DNA from: a virus
Strand: one strand, 5' to 3'
IMG/VR virus record: IMGVR_UViG_3300042914_001393
Location: 1-31,816 of that record
DNA length: 31,816 bases
The notes beneath the pieces were generated by a model that made no database searches, was not told the origin of the DNA, and saw nothing but the letters and a program-made list of their open reading frames with translations. The translations under genes and the position numbers were made by a program. Of the stretch, positions 1 to 9,738 are shown in pieces. Positions within the stretch are counted from its first letter, which is position 1. Each line of letters starts with the position of its first letter.

Positions 1-342
1 ATTATTAAATATAAATTGTAATTTTTTTATAATTTCAATATCTTGTAATCCGTCAAATCTTATTAAATAATTATTAACAATTGGCTTAACTTGTTCTAAA
101 TATTGATAAATATTATCAAGATTATTTACCCAATTAACAGGGAATGATATTACTATAGTTGCATTATTATTAATTAATTTATATTTATTATAGAAATTAA
201 TAGTAAATGTAATTTGTTCTTCAATAGTTCTTACTGTATTAGTATCTCCTTGCAATTCTTTGCAATAAGCATATTGTGAATTATTTAATAAATCAGCATT
301 AATTTCATCTGATAAATTATTAATTGTATATAATGTTGTCAT
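1..342 (-). CDS. Hypothetical protein after tail fibre (partial)
   Basis: The reading frame starts with ATG at 342, preceded by a clear AGGAGAT ribosome site, and stays open for 114 codons to the left edge, so the C-terminus is missing. The product starts MTTLYTINNLSDEINADLL and is rich in Asn, Ile and Tyr. I see no signal peptide or membrane segment. It lies directly downstream of the long tail fibre gene, in the same operon, where phages often place fibre-assembly chaperones, hydrolases or more fibre genes. That placement is the only clue to function and I recognise no family. Confidence 0.75.
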   Translation of the reverse strand, partial: MTTLYTINNLSDEINADLLNNSQYAYCKELQGDTNTVRTIEEQITFTINFYNKYKLINNNATIVISFPVNWVNNLDNIYQYLEQVKPIVNNYLIRFDGLQDIEIIKKLQFIFNN

Positions 343-351
343 AATTATCTC

Positions 352-3300
352 CTAAAATTTTATATGAAAATATACAAATTCAGTCGGTTGCATATTATTA
401 TGCGGTTGCCCACCACCTACATTATTTGTGTTATATTGATTAGCTCCTGTATCTAAACCCTGCCTATTGCTAAACACATCGTTAGCGTCATAATCGTTAA
501 ATACATAACCTTGTACATAGTGATTATGACTTGGCATTTGATTAATAGTCAATGTATGTGTTTCAGCACCTGTAAATTTACCTATACCGTGGCTTGTACT
601 TGCATTTGCTAATACTTTGCCTTGATAATCAGGCACATTGAATGTAGTAGCACTTGATACATTTCCAATTGTCAAAAACATAGTATGTGTACCTGATTGT
701 GTACCGCTTGTTGCTATATATGTACTAGTAATTAAATTGGCATAACTAGTTGCTAAATTAAATGTATTAGCTCCTGTTACATTTATCCAATATGTGGTAT
801 TAGCAGATAACCCTGTAGGTAATGCACCTGTTGTTGTAAAGTATATTTTTTGTCCTGTAGTTAGCCCATGGTTAGTTAAGGTGATAACAGCAGGAGTGTT
901 TATTGAAATAGTACAAATACCTTTCTCTGTATTTAATAAATTAAATAATGCAGAATACTCACTACGATTGTAACTATTACCATTACATAATAAATAACCA
1001 CCTATATTTGGTGATATATTTTGTATAATAGTGCCAGTTGGTACATCATTAGCGGTTGTAGGGGTGGGAATATTTAATTGTCTAGCAATAACATAGCTAT
1101 TAACCGCCATAGGTTGCATATTTCCGTTACCAGTTTCCCGAATACTAAAGTTAGTTGGTGATGTTATCGTGATGGTATGATATAGCACACTGTTTGGCGT
1201 ATATGTATTTCCACTATCTGGAGGACATATTGCTGACTCTTGACCTACAAATGCACCAGATGTTTCATTATACCAACGAATAGTACCACCACCGCCTCCA
1301 GCAGTTCCTTGCCACACCGCAGTTAGTTCGTATGTACCAGCAGAAACAAGTCTTAAAATCCCGGTACTAGAAAGTGTAATATTACTTCCTAAAAAATTTA
1401 ATATCTGACTGAATTGCATTCTACGATTTGCATCCCAAGTATTTACCCCAACAGCAGGTTTAACATAAAGATATTGACTTACAACACTACTACCCCCCCC
1501 AGTAGGTGTACTCCACCCACCTTTTGCATCGAGGTACTTATTAGCCACCCCATCACCTGAAGCAGGTGCAGGGACTAAACCTTTCGTACCACCAGAACCA
1601 CTATCGCCTACAAAGTTATTTAAAATAGCAGTTAAATCATTTACATTCTTAACCCCAGTACCGCCTGATGCGATTGGTAATGCAGTTGTCAATTCTATGC
1701 TATCAGAATAACCAGTTCTTGTCAACACAGTACCAAGCAGTGTACTATTAGTCTTATCAAACAATACATTATCAAGAGAATAAAAAGAACCTGTATTGGC
1801 TGTTATTTTAGCCAAATTATCAACAGTCAAACTTACCACGTGCGTACCTGATTGAGTGCCACTAGTTGCTACAAAAATATTTGTAATGTAATTAGCATAA
1901 GTAGTTGATATGTTAAATGTACTAGTATTAATTATTGTTACCCAATATGTAGTGGTAGCAGTTATCCCAGTTGGCAATGCACCTGTAGTTGTAAAATATA
2001 TCTTTTGTCCATTACTTAAATTGTGATTAGCAATTGTAATAACAGCAGGCGTTGCAATGCTTATTGTAGCATTTCCAATCGAGGCAGTTGGTAATATCAT
2101 TGTCGACTTAGAAATATAACAAAAAGCACCAGATGCTATAGTAACCGCTGATGTTACTCTAGATAATGTATATACAGGTGTATCATTAATTCCCATTAAC
2201 CCCGCAAGTATATTAATTGGTAATGAATTTGTATTATTTGCAAAGGTAACTTGAGCCAATGCATTATTAATAGTTACACTTCCGATTGTGCTTCTTTCAT
2301 TAAATAATACTGAACCAGAACCAGTAATTGATACTGTGCCAGCAAAAGTTGAACCTTGGCTATCGGATGAACTAACTTGTAAATATCCACTACCAGTTTT
2401 TGATAATGATGTTGTACTTGAATTATAAAGATAAGCATTTCCGGCACCTGCATGTATAAACGTATTTATATTAAGCCCAATAACCCTAATACTAGAAGCA
2501 GGATTATTTGCTGTAATTGTGCCAGTAAAATTAACTATACCAGATTGTTCTCCGTTTGGTGCTACAATACTAATATTTTGTGCAGTAATAATTGTATTCT
2601 CAGTATAAGTGCCAGGATAAACTACAATTTGAATACCTACATTACCAGCCAATGTTACCGCCCTACCTAAAGTTAATACTGGAGTACTTGGTGTTTTGCC
2701 ATCATTCGTATCAGAACCATTTGGCGATACATAATAAGTATTATTATAGGTAAAAGGTAAATCATTAACATTAGCAATTCCCAGAGTATTCGCTGAAGTT
2801 CTTTTTACCAGTCCCGTTGTTGACAATCCTGTAATTTGGTCTTGTGTAACATTTCCGCCCAATGAGGTATTATTATTTGCAATTGTAATGCTCGAATTAG
2901 CAAGTTTAGAATTTGTAACTACATTGTTACCAATTGTTAAAGCAAGCGAACCCTCAGCATTTGTTACATCACCTGTAAAAGCAGGTACAGCGGACGTCGG
3001 TAATGTAGTCGTCGGTGTAACTTGTGTACCACTAGCATTAAATACAGATAATTGATTAGCAGTAGGCGTCGCACTTGATGAAGTCACAGGATTTGTTAAA
3101 GCATTTTGTTTATTATTAAATGTTGTAAAATCAGTATTTGACAAATAACCTGTTTGCGTTGGGCTTGATTGATTGATAACATTGTTATATTGTGTTTGTG
3201 TCAAATGATAATTTTGGTCGTTGCCATTGCCACCTTGAATACCCGCTAAATTATTATGATACGTAATTAGTGGTGTGTGGGCATGTGAATAATATTGTGC

Positions 3301-4803
3301 AGAATTATAATACACCGTAACAATTGTATTTTGAGTTCTTGTTGTTTTAGCATATAATTTAATTAATAATTTATCAGTTGACAATACAGCATAACTTGTT
3401 TGAGTTCCGCTAATGCTATATTGAATAACTGTTGTAGAACCTATATTATTACTATTATTTAGTGTAAATAACAATGTTTCCACATTAGTTGAACTTAATT
3501 TATACACCTCAGCATAAACATTAGTTGTCGCTTGAGTGCTATCTGACAATGCCCATAAATTAAACTCCCAAATACCCGCATTAATTATTGTTCTATTTAG
3601 TGCTGTTGCAGTAACAAAAGAACCTAACAATGAAGTATTATTATTAACCGTAGTTTGTAATTGGGCTTGAGTACCATTTTTAGGAGTTGCCGATAAAGTT
3701 AAATAAGAATTATCTGTATCATTAGTAAAATAATAAGCACTCCCAATACCAGCTCCTATTGGTAAATTATTAATTCTATTATTTAAATAATCTACATTAT
3801 ATTTCACCACTTGTTCAGTTGGTATTTTGTTATTGCTATTAGCAGTTAAAGAAGTATCTGTACTAAATGCTTTACCACTATCTAATACTTGTCCTGTGTT
3901 ATTAACAGACACAATATTATCAGCCGTAGCACCAGATATAATATTTTGTTTAGTTGTGTCAGACGGGTGAACATGGTCGGCTCTTGCTATATTATTACTA
4001 GAACCTACTGAAACAGCACCGTCCATTTTAATATTAGTCGTATTAGTTTCAAAAGATTGGTTATATGCAGTATTAATTGGTACATCTTGCGGATTTGCAG
4101 GGGCGTTAGTATTATTCATTTTAACAGTAAAAGCGTCCATCAATGCTAATAAAGCATTAGATATACTATTACTATAAACAGATACAGCCAAAATATTCCA
4201 ATTTGCGGGAGTTTGTGCAGGACTATTAACTTTAGCAATAATCATATCACCAACTTTTACTGGTTGCGAATTTAAACTACCCGCTACAGAAACTATCCAA
4301 GTATCTGATTTTAATACCGCCCCACCAGTACCAGAACCGCCTGTAGTTGGATATTGATTGCTAGAAGCGTCATAAACACCTCGGTAATCTAACAACCCCG
4401 CTACGCTTGCGTCGATGTATGTTTTTAAATCTACATTGTCAATTTTAATTAGATTTGGTAAATTAGTGTCATGTATATTAATAACATTACCATTATTATT
4501 ACTAAAAGTAATATAATCATTTTGTGATTTTAATACAATATTACCTAAAATACCGTTAAATACACAACCTGCAAACGGTTCAATAGTAACAGTATTTGCT
4601 GAACTGTCTTTTTTTCTTATTAATACACGTCCCTCAGTTTGTGCTTCAAATTCTCCAACTGGAGTAGTGCTTGTTGTGTATGGTAATGTTATAATAGTAT
4701 TTTCATTTGCAGTAACTGATACCTCTAATCCCCAGTTTTCCAATGAAATATCGCCTGTTGTGGCATAATTCGCTAATAAATTGTTATCAAATATATTTCT
4801 CAT
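352..4803 (-). CDS. Long tail fibre / receptor-binding protein with tail collar domain
   Basis: A 1483-residue virion fibre expected to bind the host surface. I chose ATG 4803 because a GGAG site lies 9 bases upstream and it overlaps the previous stop as ATGA. An in-frame ATG 15 bases earlier lacks such a site. The middle (about residues 690-870) begins YYVSPNGSDTNDG and looks like a right-handed beta-helix. Gly-rich linkers of the kind LVPAPASGDG follow. The C-terminus has a tail collar domain (GGYLLCNG ... TTFNVPDYQGKV), then QMPSHNHY and a GGGQPHNNMQP ending typical of adhesin tips. A module of about 80 residues occurs twice, once inside the collar domain. Fibre identity is firm; the receptor is unknown. 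Confidence 0.9.
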   Translation of the reverse strand: MRNIFDNNLLANYATTGDISLENWGLEVSVTANENTIITLPYTTSTTPVGEFEAQTEGRVLIRKKDSSANTVTIEPFAGCVFNGILGNIVLKSQNDYITFSNNNGNVINIHDTNLPNLIKIDNVDLKTYIDASVAGLLDYRGVYDASSNQYPTTGGSGTGGAVLKSDTWIVSVAGSLNSQPVKVGDMIIAKVNSPAQTPANWNILAVSVYSNSISNALLALMDAFTVKMNNTNAPANPQDVPINTAYNQSFETNTTNIKMDGAVSVGSSNNIARADHVHPSDTTKQNIISGATADNIVSVNNTGQVLDSGKAFSTDTSLTANSNNKIPTEQVVKYNVDYLNNRINNLPIGAGIGSAYYFTNDTDNSYLTLSATPKNGTQAQLQTTVNNNTSLLGSFVTATALNRTIINAGIWEFNLWALSDSTQATTNVYAEVYKLSSTNVETLLFTLNNSNNIGSTTVIQYSISGTQTSYAVLSTDKLLIKLYAKTTRTQNTIVTVYYNSAQYYSHAHTPLITYHNNLAGIQGGNGNDQNYHLTQTQYNNVINQSSPTQTGYLSNTDFTTFNNKQNALTNPVTSSSATPTANQLSVFNASGTQVTPTTTLPTSAVPAFTGDVTNAEGSLALTIGNNVVTNSKLANSSITIANNNTSLGGNVTQDQITGLSTTGLVKRTSANTLGIANVNDLPFTYNNTYYVSPNGSDTNDGKTPSTPVLTLGRAVTLAGNVGIQIVVYPGTYTENTIITAQNISIVAPNGEQSGIVNFTGTITANNPASSIRVIGLNINTFIHAGAGNAYLYNSSTTSLSKTGSGYLQVSSSDSQGSTFAGTVSITGSGSVLFNERSTIGSVTINNALAQVTFANNTNSLPINILAGLMGINDTPVYTLSRVTSAVTIASGAFCYISKSTMILPTASIGNATISIATPAVITIANHNLSNGQKIYFTTTGALPTGITATTTYWVTIINTSTFNISTTYANYITNIFVATSGTQSGTHVVSLTVDNLAKITANTGSFYSLDNVLFDKTNSTLLGTVLTRTGYSDSIELTTALPIASGGTGVKNVNDLTAILNNFVGDSGSGGTKGLVPAPASGDGVANKYLDAKGGWSTPTGGGSSVVSQYLYVKPAVGVNTWDANRRMQFSQILNFLGSNITLSSTGILRLVSAGTYELTAVWQGTAGGGGGTIRWYNETSGAFVGQESAICPPDSGNTYTPNSVLYHTITITSPTNFSIRETGNGNMQPMAVNSYVIARQLNIPTPTTANDVPTGTIIQNISPNIGGYLLCNGNSYNRSEYSALFNLLNTEKGICTISINTPAVITLTNHGLTTGQKIYFTTTGALPTGLSANTTYWINVTGANTFNLATSYANLITSTYIATSGTQSGTHTMFLTIGNVSSATTFNVPDYQGKVLANASTSHGIGKFTGAETHTLTINQMPSHNHYVQGYVFNDYDANDVFSNRQGLDTGANQYNTNNVGGGQPHNNMQPTEFVYFHIKF

Positions 4804-5111
4804 GATAAAATACTCCATTGTGTTTCCGATATTGCTCTTACTTGATATAATTTCCCTTGATATTGAATTGTAAAATTAGTAGGATCATCGCCAAAGATTG
4901 TTTGTCCAGCCCCAGGCTTTATATTAACTACCGCAGAGTTTTTACTTAATTTAACCAATTCTATCAATTGATTGACTTTATCAGGCGAGTAATTAATAAC
5001 TGGTAACGTATAGTCTACGACAACTTCATTATTAAATACTTTTAAAATGTGGTCGTTAGAACCACTTCCGCCACCGCCACCACCGCCTCCAATATTATTT
5101 CCAATTGGCAT
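4800..5111 (-). CDS. Small Gly-rich virion-associated protein
   Basis: A 103-residue protein. The start at 5111 is set by a strong GGAGG site; a longer in-frame start at 5150 would sit inside the preceding gene with no ribosome site. The N-terminus is MPIGNNIG followed by eight glycines in a row, then a compact domain ending QYQGKLYQVRAISETQWSIL, a likely beta-rich fold. It lies between a small beta-sandwich-like protein and the long fibre, and its stop overlaps the fibre start. I infer a baseplate or fibre-attachment part. No family is recognised. Confidence 0.7.
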   Translation of the reverse strand: MPIGNNIGGGGGGGGSGSNDHILKVFNNEVVVDYTLPVINYSPDKVNQLIELVKLSKNSAVVNIKPGAGQTIFGDDPTNFTIQYQGKLYQVRAISETQWSILS

Positions 5112-5115
5112 GATT

Positions 5116-5424
5116 TTATACCTCCACTTTACTTGTTTGTAATGCAACACCTACCGTTGCTACAGTAGCACCTTTAACTACACGATAAGTGCCAGCGGAT
5201 AAATAAATATCTAATCCATTTGTATTTGACGTTAGTTGGAATACAGTATTGTTTGCTTTATAGTTAGTCCACGTTTGCGAAGCGGGACAATATATCTGAA
5301 TTGTAACAGTTTCAGTAGTTGCTAACCCGTCCGCTGTTAAAAATCCAATATGATTAAAATTAACACTAAAACTATCACTTGTTTCAGCAGCAGTTTTTGG
5401 TGTTATCAATATTTTTGTTGACAT
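5116..5424 (-). CDS. Small beta-rich structural protein, hypothetical
   Basis: A 102-residue product starting MSTKILITPKTAAETSDSF. Alternating hydrophobic and polar residues (VTIQIYCP, GTYRVVKGATV) suggest an all-beta fold, such as a capping or decoration domain found in many phages near fibres. It has a ribosome site (AAAAGGAT) before the ATG and sits in the tail-fibre segment. There are no catalytic motifs or membrane segments. The structural role is inferred from location and composition only. Confidence 0.65.
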   Translation of the reverse strand: MSTKILITPKTAAETSDSFSVNFNHIGFLTADGLATTETVTIQIYCPASQTWTNYKANNTVFQLTSNTNGLDIYLSAGTYRVVKGATVATVGVALQTSKVEV

Positions 5425-5436
5425 ATTTTATCCTTT

Positions 5437-6855
5437 TTAAAATTGAATTCTATTTGCATAAAATGTTATATGAAATCTACCTTCACCGCCAGAGGCGGTG
5501 CTATACCAATTTAACCTATTTCGTTGAGGTATATTTTGATTAGAGTATGTAACAAAACAAAGTGCTGGGAAAAGTTGGTTTGAGAAAGTAACAGTACCGC
5601 TTCCAAAACTTTCATTTATGCCCAAAGATGGTCCAAAATCAATAGTATTTGTAAATATGCCTATGGTCTCTAAATCGATACTGCTGTTAGTATAACTGAA
5701 TACTACAAAATCAAAATGTACTAAATAAATTAAGTCGCTAATACTTGCGTTTTGATTAAAATTGATTTTAATTGCGGTTAAATGCCCTGTTAAATTACCA
5801 GTTACAACTTTTGTTTTAAATATTGGTTTGTTATTAATTTGAAAATTATTAGTAAGAACGTCAAAAACACTTGTATCTATTTTTACATTAGAAGGGGTGT
5901 CAGTTATGCTTGGAAAATATAATCTTTTAGGTTCTTGATTTTGTGATACATTATTTGTACCAAGTATTGTATTTGCCTCAGTCAATGTTTTACCAATTAC
6001 AGGCAATACAGTGCCAATTCCTTCAATACATACATCAGACAGATAAAAAGGATTTAGCCAATCTGTTGGATGCGATATAACTTTTAAAACAATAAAAATA
6101 TAATCACTTGGTTTTTCTGATATAGTTCCCAAATTACCACCATAAGTTTTTATTTCTAAAACAGCACTACTATAATTATTTTCTAATAATATGTTTGTAG
6201 TGTATTTATCCAATAAAAATTGTGCGTTTTGAAATTTATACCTCGGGTTACCCGTAAAAGATAACGAATACATCGCACCATTACCACCGCTGTTTTTCAA
6301 TGCAAATTTAATTTTTACATTATAAACTCCTACATTTGTAACTCCCCCAGTTGGCGACTGTAATTTACCACAATAAACCACAATTTCAGTGCCATTTGTA
6401 GTAAAATCACCAGTTATGGGGATTTCAGAAATATTAATATAATCAGATAACTCAGTAAAACCCCAAGATACACCATCAATTTTATTCACATCAGTAATAA
6501 AATTATCGGTGTTATTATCTTTTAATGATGTTACAAATCTACTATAATAATCGCTCCACAGCGTAGCCCCTGTACTATAGCCTCCTGCATTGGCTATGCC
6601 GGGATTAAATGTATATGTACCTCCTTTGTTAAGAAACTCAATATGTTCGCTGTATAACTTGAATACTCCGTTCATTTCAGCACGTTTGACATATTGCCCT
6701 CCTGTAGCAGGGTCTTGCTCTTGACTTGGGGGAAAGCCTATCTCTTGATTGGCTACAATGTTACTAGTGGTGGTTGGTGGGATAACTACATCAGCCGTTG
6801 CAGTAGTGCCATTTGCCCATTTTTTTATAATTGCCATTGGATTTATTAAAGACAT
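5437..6855 (-). CDS. Probable tail fibre or tail spike protein
   Basis: A 472-residue protein with a strong AAGGAGATAAT site before ATG. The first 100 residues contain the pattern KRAEMNGVFKLYSEHIEF and then LNKGGTYTF, which I recognise from the N-terminal, virion-attaching part of phage fibre or spike proteins. The rest is beta-rich and Asn-rich with no recognisable enzyme motif, and ends FHITFYANRIQF. It follows the DUF2612-type baseplate gene, where contractile phages keep their first fibre gene. A second, shorter fibre is my best reading. A depolymerase-type spike cannot be excluded. Confidence 0.7.
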   Translation of the reverse strand: MSLINPMAIIKKWANGTTATADVVIPPTTTSNIVANQEIGFPPSQEQDPATGGQYVKRAEMNGVFKLYSEHIEFLNKGGTYTFNPGIANAGGYSTGATLWSDYYSRFVTSLKDNNTDNFITDVNKIDGVSWGFTELSDYINISEIPITGDFTTNGTEIVVYCGKLQSPTGGVTNVGVYNVKIKFALKNSGGNGAMYSLSFTGNPRYKFQNAQFLLDKYTTNILLENNYSSAVLEIKTYGGNLGTISEKPSDYIFIVLKVISHPTDWLNPFYLSDVCIEGIGTVLPVIGKTLTEANTILGTNNVSQNQEPKRLYFPSITDTPSNVKIDTSVFDVLTNNFQINNKPIFKTKVVTGNLTGHLTAIKINFNQNASISDLIYLVHFDFVVFSYTNSSIDLETIGIFTNTIDFGPSLGINESFGSGTVTFSNQLFPALCFVTYSNQNIPQRNRLNWYSTASGGEGRFHITFYANRIQF

Positions 6856-6864
6856 ATTATCTCC

Positions 6865-7440
6865 TTAAAATACTAAATTGTCTTGAATTGTATAGTTAAC
6901 ACCTGCGGGTATTGGTAATACACCATTTATTGAAAAAATATTTATTTCTACAGGTTCTAATTTAAAATTAAATTCTATTTTCAAAGTCATAACTTCACTT
7001 ATATTTTCTTTTACTCGAACTTTTTTAAACATGCTAATTTTTTGATAATAGTAATTTAATATTTTGCTAATATTGCCTACACTTCCGTTGCTTATTTGTG
7101 ATAAATAAACTAATTGAAGAACTTGCCTATAAGCTTCATCAGTTAAATTTTGAATAATTGGAATGCTTGGTTTGTACCAATTACCGTTATTAAAATTAGC
7201 AGGTGGGTTTAAAAATGAACTAGTCCCATTATAAAAGCCAAACACCTTACGGTCATTGGGGTCAGTTTTTATCCCACGACCAAAATTTAATATTCGCCCC
7301 CAATTGTCTAAACATTCTCCACTCCCTGTCTGAATACTAAAACAATGATTATAAAATTCTTCTTCATCAATTGATAAAATAGGTTTTAATCCATCAATCA
7401 ATGCTTTTAAGTTAGTCGCTTTGTCATATTGAATATACAT
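6865..7440 (-). CDS. Baseplate wedge protein, DUF2612-like
   Basis: A 191-residue protein lying directly after the baseplate J-like gene. It contains the stretches GECLDNWGRILNFGRG and LTDEAYRQVLQL, followed by a central SNGSVGNISKILNYYY segment, all typical of the DUF2612 (gpI-like) family that links wedges to fibres. The C-terminal half ends LPIPAGVNYTI, also family-like. It starts at ATG 7440, two bases from the upstream stop codon. Order J then DUF2612 then fibre matches HI1409-type phages. Confidence 0.85.
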   Translation of the reverse strand: MYIQYDKATNLKALIDGLKPILSIDEEEFYNHCFSIQTGSGECLDNWGRILNFGRGIKTDPNDRKVFGFYNGTSSFLNPPANFNNGNWYKPSIPIIQNLTDEAYRQVLQLVYLSQISNGSVGNISKILNYYYQKISMFKKVRVKENISEVMTLKIEFNFKLEPVEINIFSINGVLPIPAGVNYTIQDNLVF

Positions 7441-7441
7441 A

Positions 7442-8605
7442 TTAAATTACCGTCACTACAATATTATTTAAATTAAGCCTTGCCACTTCATTAATCGCTG
7501 TAGTTATACTTGTGCCTGTAGGACTTGGGCTTGTACCAATTGTAAGTGCTGTAATTTGGTATATGCCTAATTTAACAACTGGGGCATAAAATCTACCAGC
7601 ATAAAAAGGCTCGCCCATTTGCACAGGCACTGTGCCATCTAATCCGTAAAAATTATTATATATAGCCTGTTTTATATTAGGGATAGTTTCAGCAGTAAAA
7701 TTATCATTTATAACAGTTATTGAAATATATGTTTGTACAATATTTGCCACATCAAATTTTGCTGTAAAAATTTCCCATGGGTACAAAGGGTCTATATATG
7801 TTTGCGTTATCCCGCCAACCATCCCACACCCGCCTGATTTTTTTTCATATAAAATTTGTGCTACTTGTGGATAATATTGTGTATCTACATCAACACATAA
7901 ATATATAGATTTAGGTAATATTGTTATGCTATCTACAATTAAATTTGTATTATTATTATTTTCTACAATATTATAATCCTTTATATTTTGATTATTTTCT
8001 AATGCTGATATAATAGATTTTAAAGTACCGCTTGCGTTTAAAGACAAAGATATTTGCCTTCTCTTTCTTAATGCGGTATCTGTCTCCCCCTCACTACCTA
8101 ATGTACCATCATTTGGATTGTTTACACTATCCCAACCTGCTATTTTTTGTAATATTCTATTAACAGTATTAGCATTGCACGGGATGGCACCATTGTCTTC
8201 TGATATAAATAATACTGCTATAGCCCCCGCAGAAGGGATTGTTACACCCGTATCTATTACAAACCTATTCCCCGCTGTATTTAATACAATACTACCAGCA
8301 GGGATTACAGTCCCTACAGCACCTGTAATTATGCAACCTACTTGACTTGGCTTTGGTGGCAATCTTGTAATTTGATGTAAAGCACACAGGCTATCAAGAT
8401 ATTTGCCACTTGCAAAAGCAGGGTCATAAACATAACCTCGTAATAAAGCCCTTGTGTCTTCTACCTCAATACCAATTAAAGACAATTGTTCTACTAGTTG
8501 ACCTATCACACTACTTTCAGATAGAGAAGGATTTTTAAATACATTAATAAATACTTGTTGTATCTCTTGAATTATTTGTTCTGCTGTTTTGTTTGTATAT
8601 GACAT
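7442..8605 (-). CDS. Baseplate J-like protein
   Basis: A 387-residue baseplate wedge subunit. The N-terminal region has the family signature of helices followed by a YLDSLCALHQITRLPP-type segment, then a beta-rich region with VIPAGSIVLNTAG and FISEDNGAIPCNANTVN, and GSEGETDTALRKRRQISL, a hallmark of gpJ/gp6 proteins where the (E/D)TD..LR.R motif is conserved. The ATG has a GGAGATATAA site and abuts the upstream gene. Family length is about 350-390 residues, so it is complete. Confidence 0.93.
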   Translation of the reverse strand: MSYTNKTAEQIIQEIQQVFINVFKNPSLSESSVIGQLVEQLSLIGIEVEDTRALLRGYVYDPAFASGKYLDSLCALHQITRLPPKPSQVGCIITGAVGTVIPAGSIVLNTAGNRFVIDTGVTIPSAGAIAVLFISEDNGAIPCNANTVNRILQKIAGWDSVNNPNDGTLGSEGETDTALRKRRQISLSLNASGTLKSIISALENNQNIKDYNIVENNNNTNLIVDSITILPKSIYLCVDVDTQYYPQVAQILYEKKSGGCGMVGGITQTYIDPLYPWEIFTAKFDVANIVQTYISITVINDNFTAETIPNIKQAIYNNFYGLDGTVPVQMGEPFYAGRFYAPVVKLGIYQITALTIGTSPSPTGTSITTAINEVARLNLNNIVVTVI

Positions 8606-8989
8606 TTATATCTCCAAAATAATCGGTTGTGCTTGATTATTTAATTGTATTTCTACACTTAATTTAAGTTGCCTATCACTAGTTATTGTGTAATTAATAT
8701 TATTAATATTCTTAACTCCATATTCTTTTCGTTGAGTTATACTTAAATAATCATTTTGAGTTTCAATTGCGTTTGTAATATGATAATTAATTAAATTCTC
8801 ATCTAACTGAGGATTAGATAAAATCGCAAGATAAGGTATCCCTAAACTTGTTTTCCACCTATATTCACCTATCCAAAATTTCAATGCTGATGTTATATTT
8901 TGTATTAATTCATTAGCCCCATCTACAGTAGCCAAATCATTACTATCATTTAAATATATGTCTCCATTTTTTAAAGCAATTCCTGTCAT
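8606..8989 (-). CDS. Baseplate sheath initiator (gp25 / DUF2634-like)
   Basis: A 127-residue protein opening MTGIALKNGDIYLNDSNDLA, followed by GANELIQNITSALKFWIGEYRW. This layout (N-terminal beta strands, then helix with an FW..GEYRW-type motif) is characteristic of gp25-like proteins that seed the tail sheath at the baseplate. It lies between the spike gene and baseplate J, the conserved order in contractile phages. The start overlaps the upstream stop by one base, so it is probably translationally coupled. Confidence 0.85.
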   Translation of the reverse strand: MTGIALKNGDIYLNDSNDLATVDGANELIQNITSALKFWIGEYRWKTSLGIPYLAILSNPQLDENLINYHITNAIETQNDYLSITQRKEYGVKNINNINYTITSDRQLKLSVEIQLNNQAQPIILEI

Positions 8990-9738
8990 TATACTACGCC
9001 TCCTGTATTGCTACCTCCAGATTGCACCCCGCTATGAGTATGTGCCTTGAATGGTGAACCATTAATATTTAAATCTCCTCCACTAGTAGCAATACCGTTA
9101 CTACTAATTGAAGTGCCTCCACCTGTTACGCTTGTAGCAGCCGTTACAGTGCTTGTAGCCTCTACGGCACCATCCAATTTAATATTAGGTGCTTTTATCG
9201 TTGCCAAAGTATTTGCCTCCACTTTTACATTATTACCTTTTACCGTAGTATCGCCAGTTGTTATGATATTGATAGGTTTATTAGCACCCGTAATATCTAT
9301 TCCATCTTTTGTTATTTTAACAAAAATTGACGGTGCTTGTCTACCAATTACGCCTAAAATAATACCGTCATTATGATTAAATAATCTAGCACTAGACGGA
9401 TTTGACCTTTTCTTTTCTTTTTTTACCGCTGATATATCTCTTTGTGCATATCCCACGACTACAATATCGCCGACCACTGGCTCTACAATAATACCTGCAA
9501 TGCCACCCCGTATTTCTAATTTGGGTATATTAAATTGAATAGGTGGTTCTTGTGGTACCCCGTCATGCTTTATTAAATAAGTTAAACTCTTAACATCATA
9601 TGTACCATTTGAATTAATAGCCTCAATCTCACATAATAAAATCGTATTTAATTGTTTTAATTTATTATCAATCACATAATCCCATTGATTTGCTTGATTA
9701 AATAATAAGTTCTGATTAATCCCAGTTGCTAATTTCAT
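8989..9738 (-). CDS. Baseplate central spike protein, Gp138-like
   Basis: A 249-residue protein. The N-terminal two thirds form an OB-fold-like region (LLCEIEAINSNGTYDVKSL, then PVVGDIVVVGYAQRDIS) as in Gp138/gpV-type membrane-piercing spikes. The C-terminal third is a repetitive beta-helix (TTGDTTVKGNNVKVEANTL) ending with AHTHSGVQSGG, whose HTH residues (H233, H235) resemble the metal-binding tip of spike proteins. The start overlaps the hub gene stop. The membrane-piercing role is inferred from family and context. Confidence 0.85.
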   Translation of the reverse strand: MKLATGINQNLLFNQANQWDYVIDNKLKQLNTILLCEIEAINSNGTYDVKSLTYLIKHDGVPQEPPIQFNIPKLEIRGGIAGIIVEPVVGDIVVVGYAQRDISAVKKEKKRSNPSSARLFNHNDGIILGVIGRQAPSIFVKITKDGIDITGANKPINIITTGDTTVKGNNVKVEANTLATIKAPNIKLDGAVEATSTVTAATSVTGGGTSISSNGIATSGGDLNINGSPFKAHTHSGVQSGGSNTGGVV

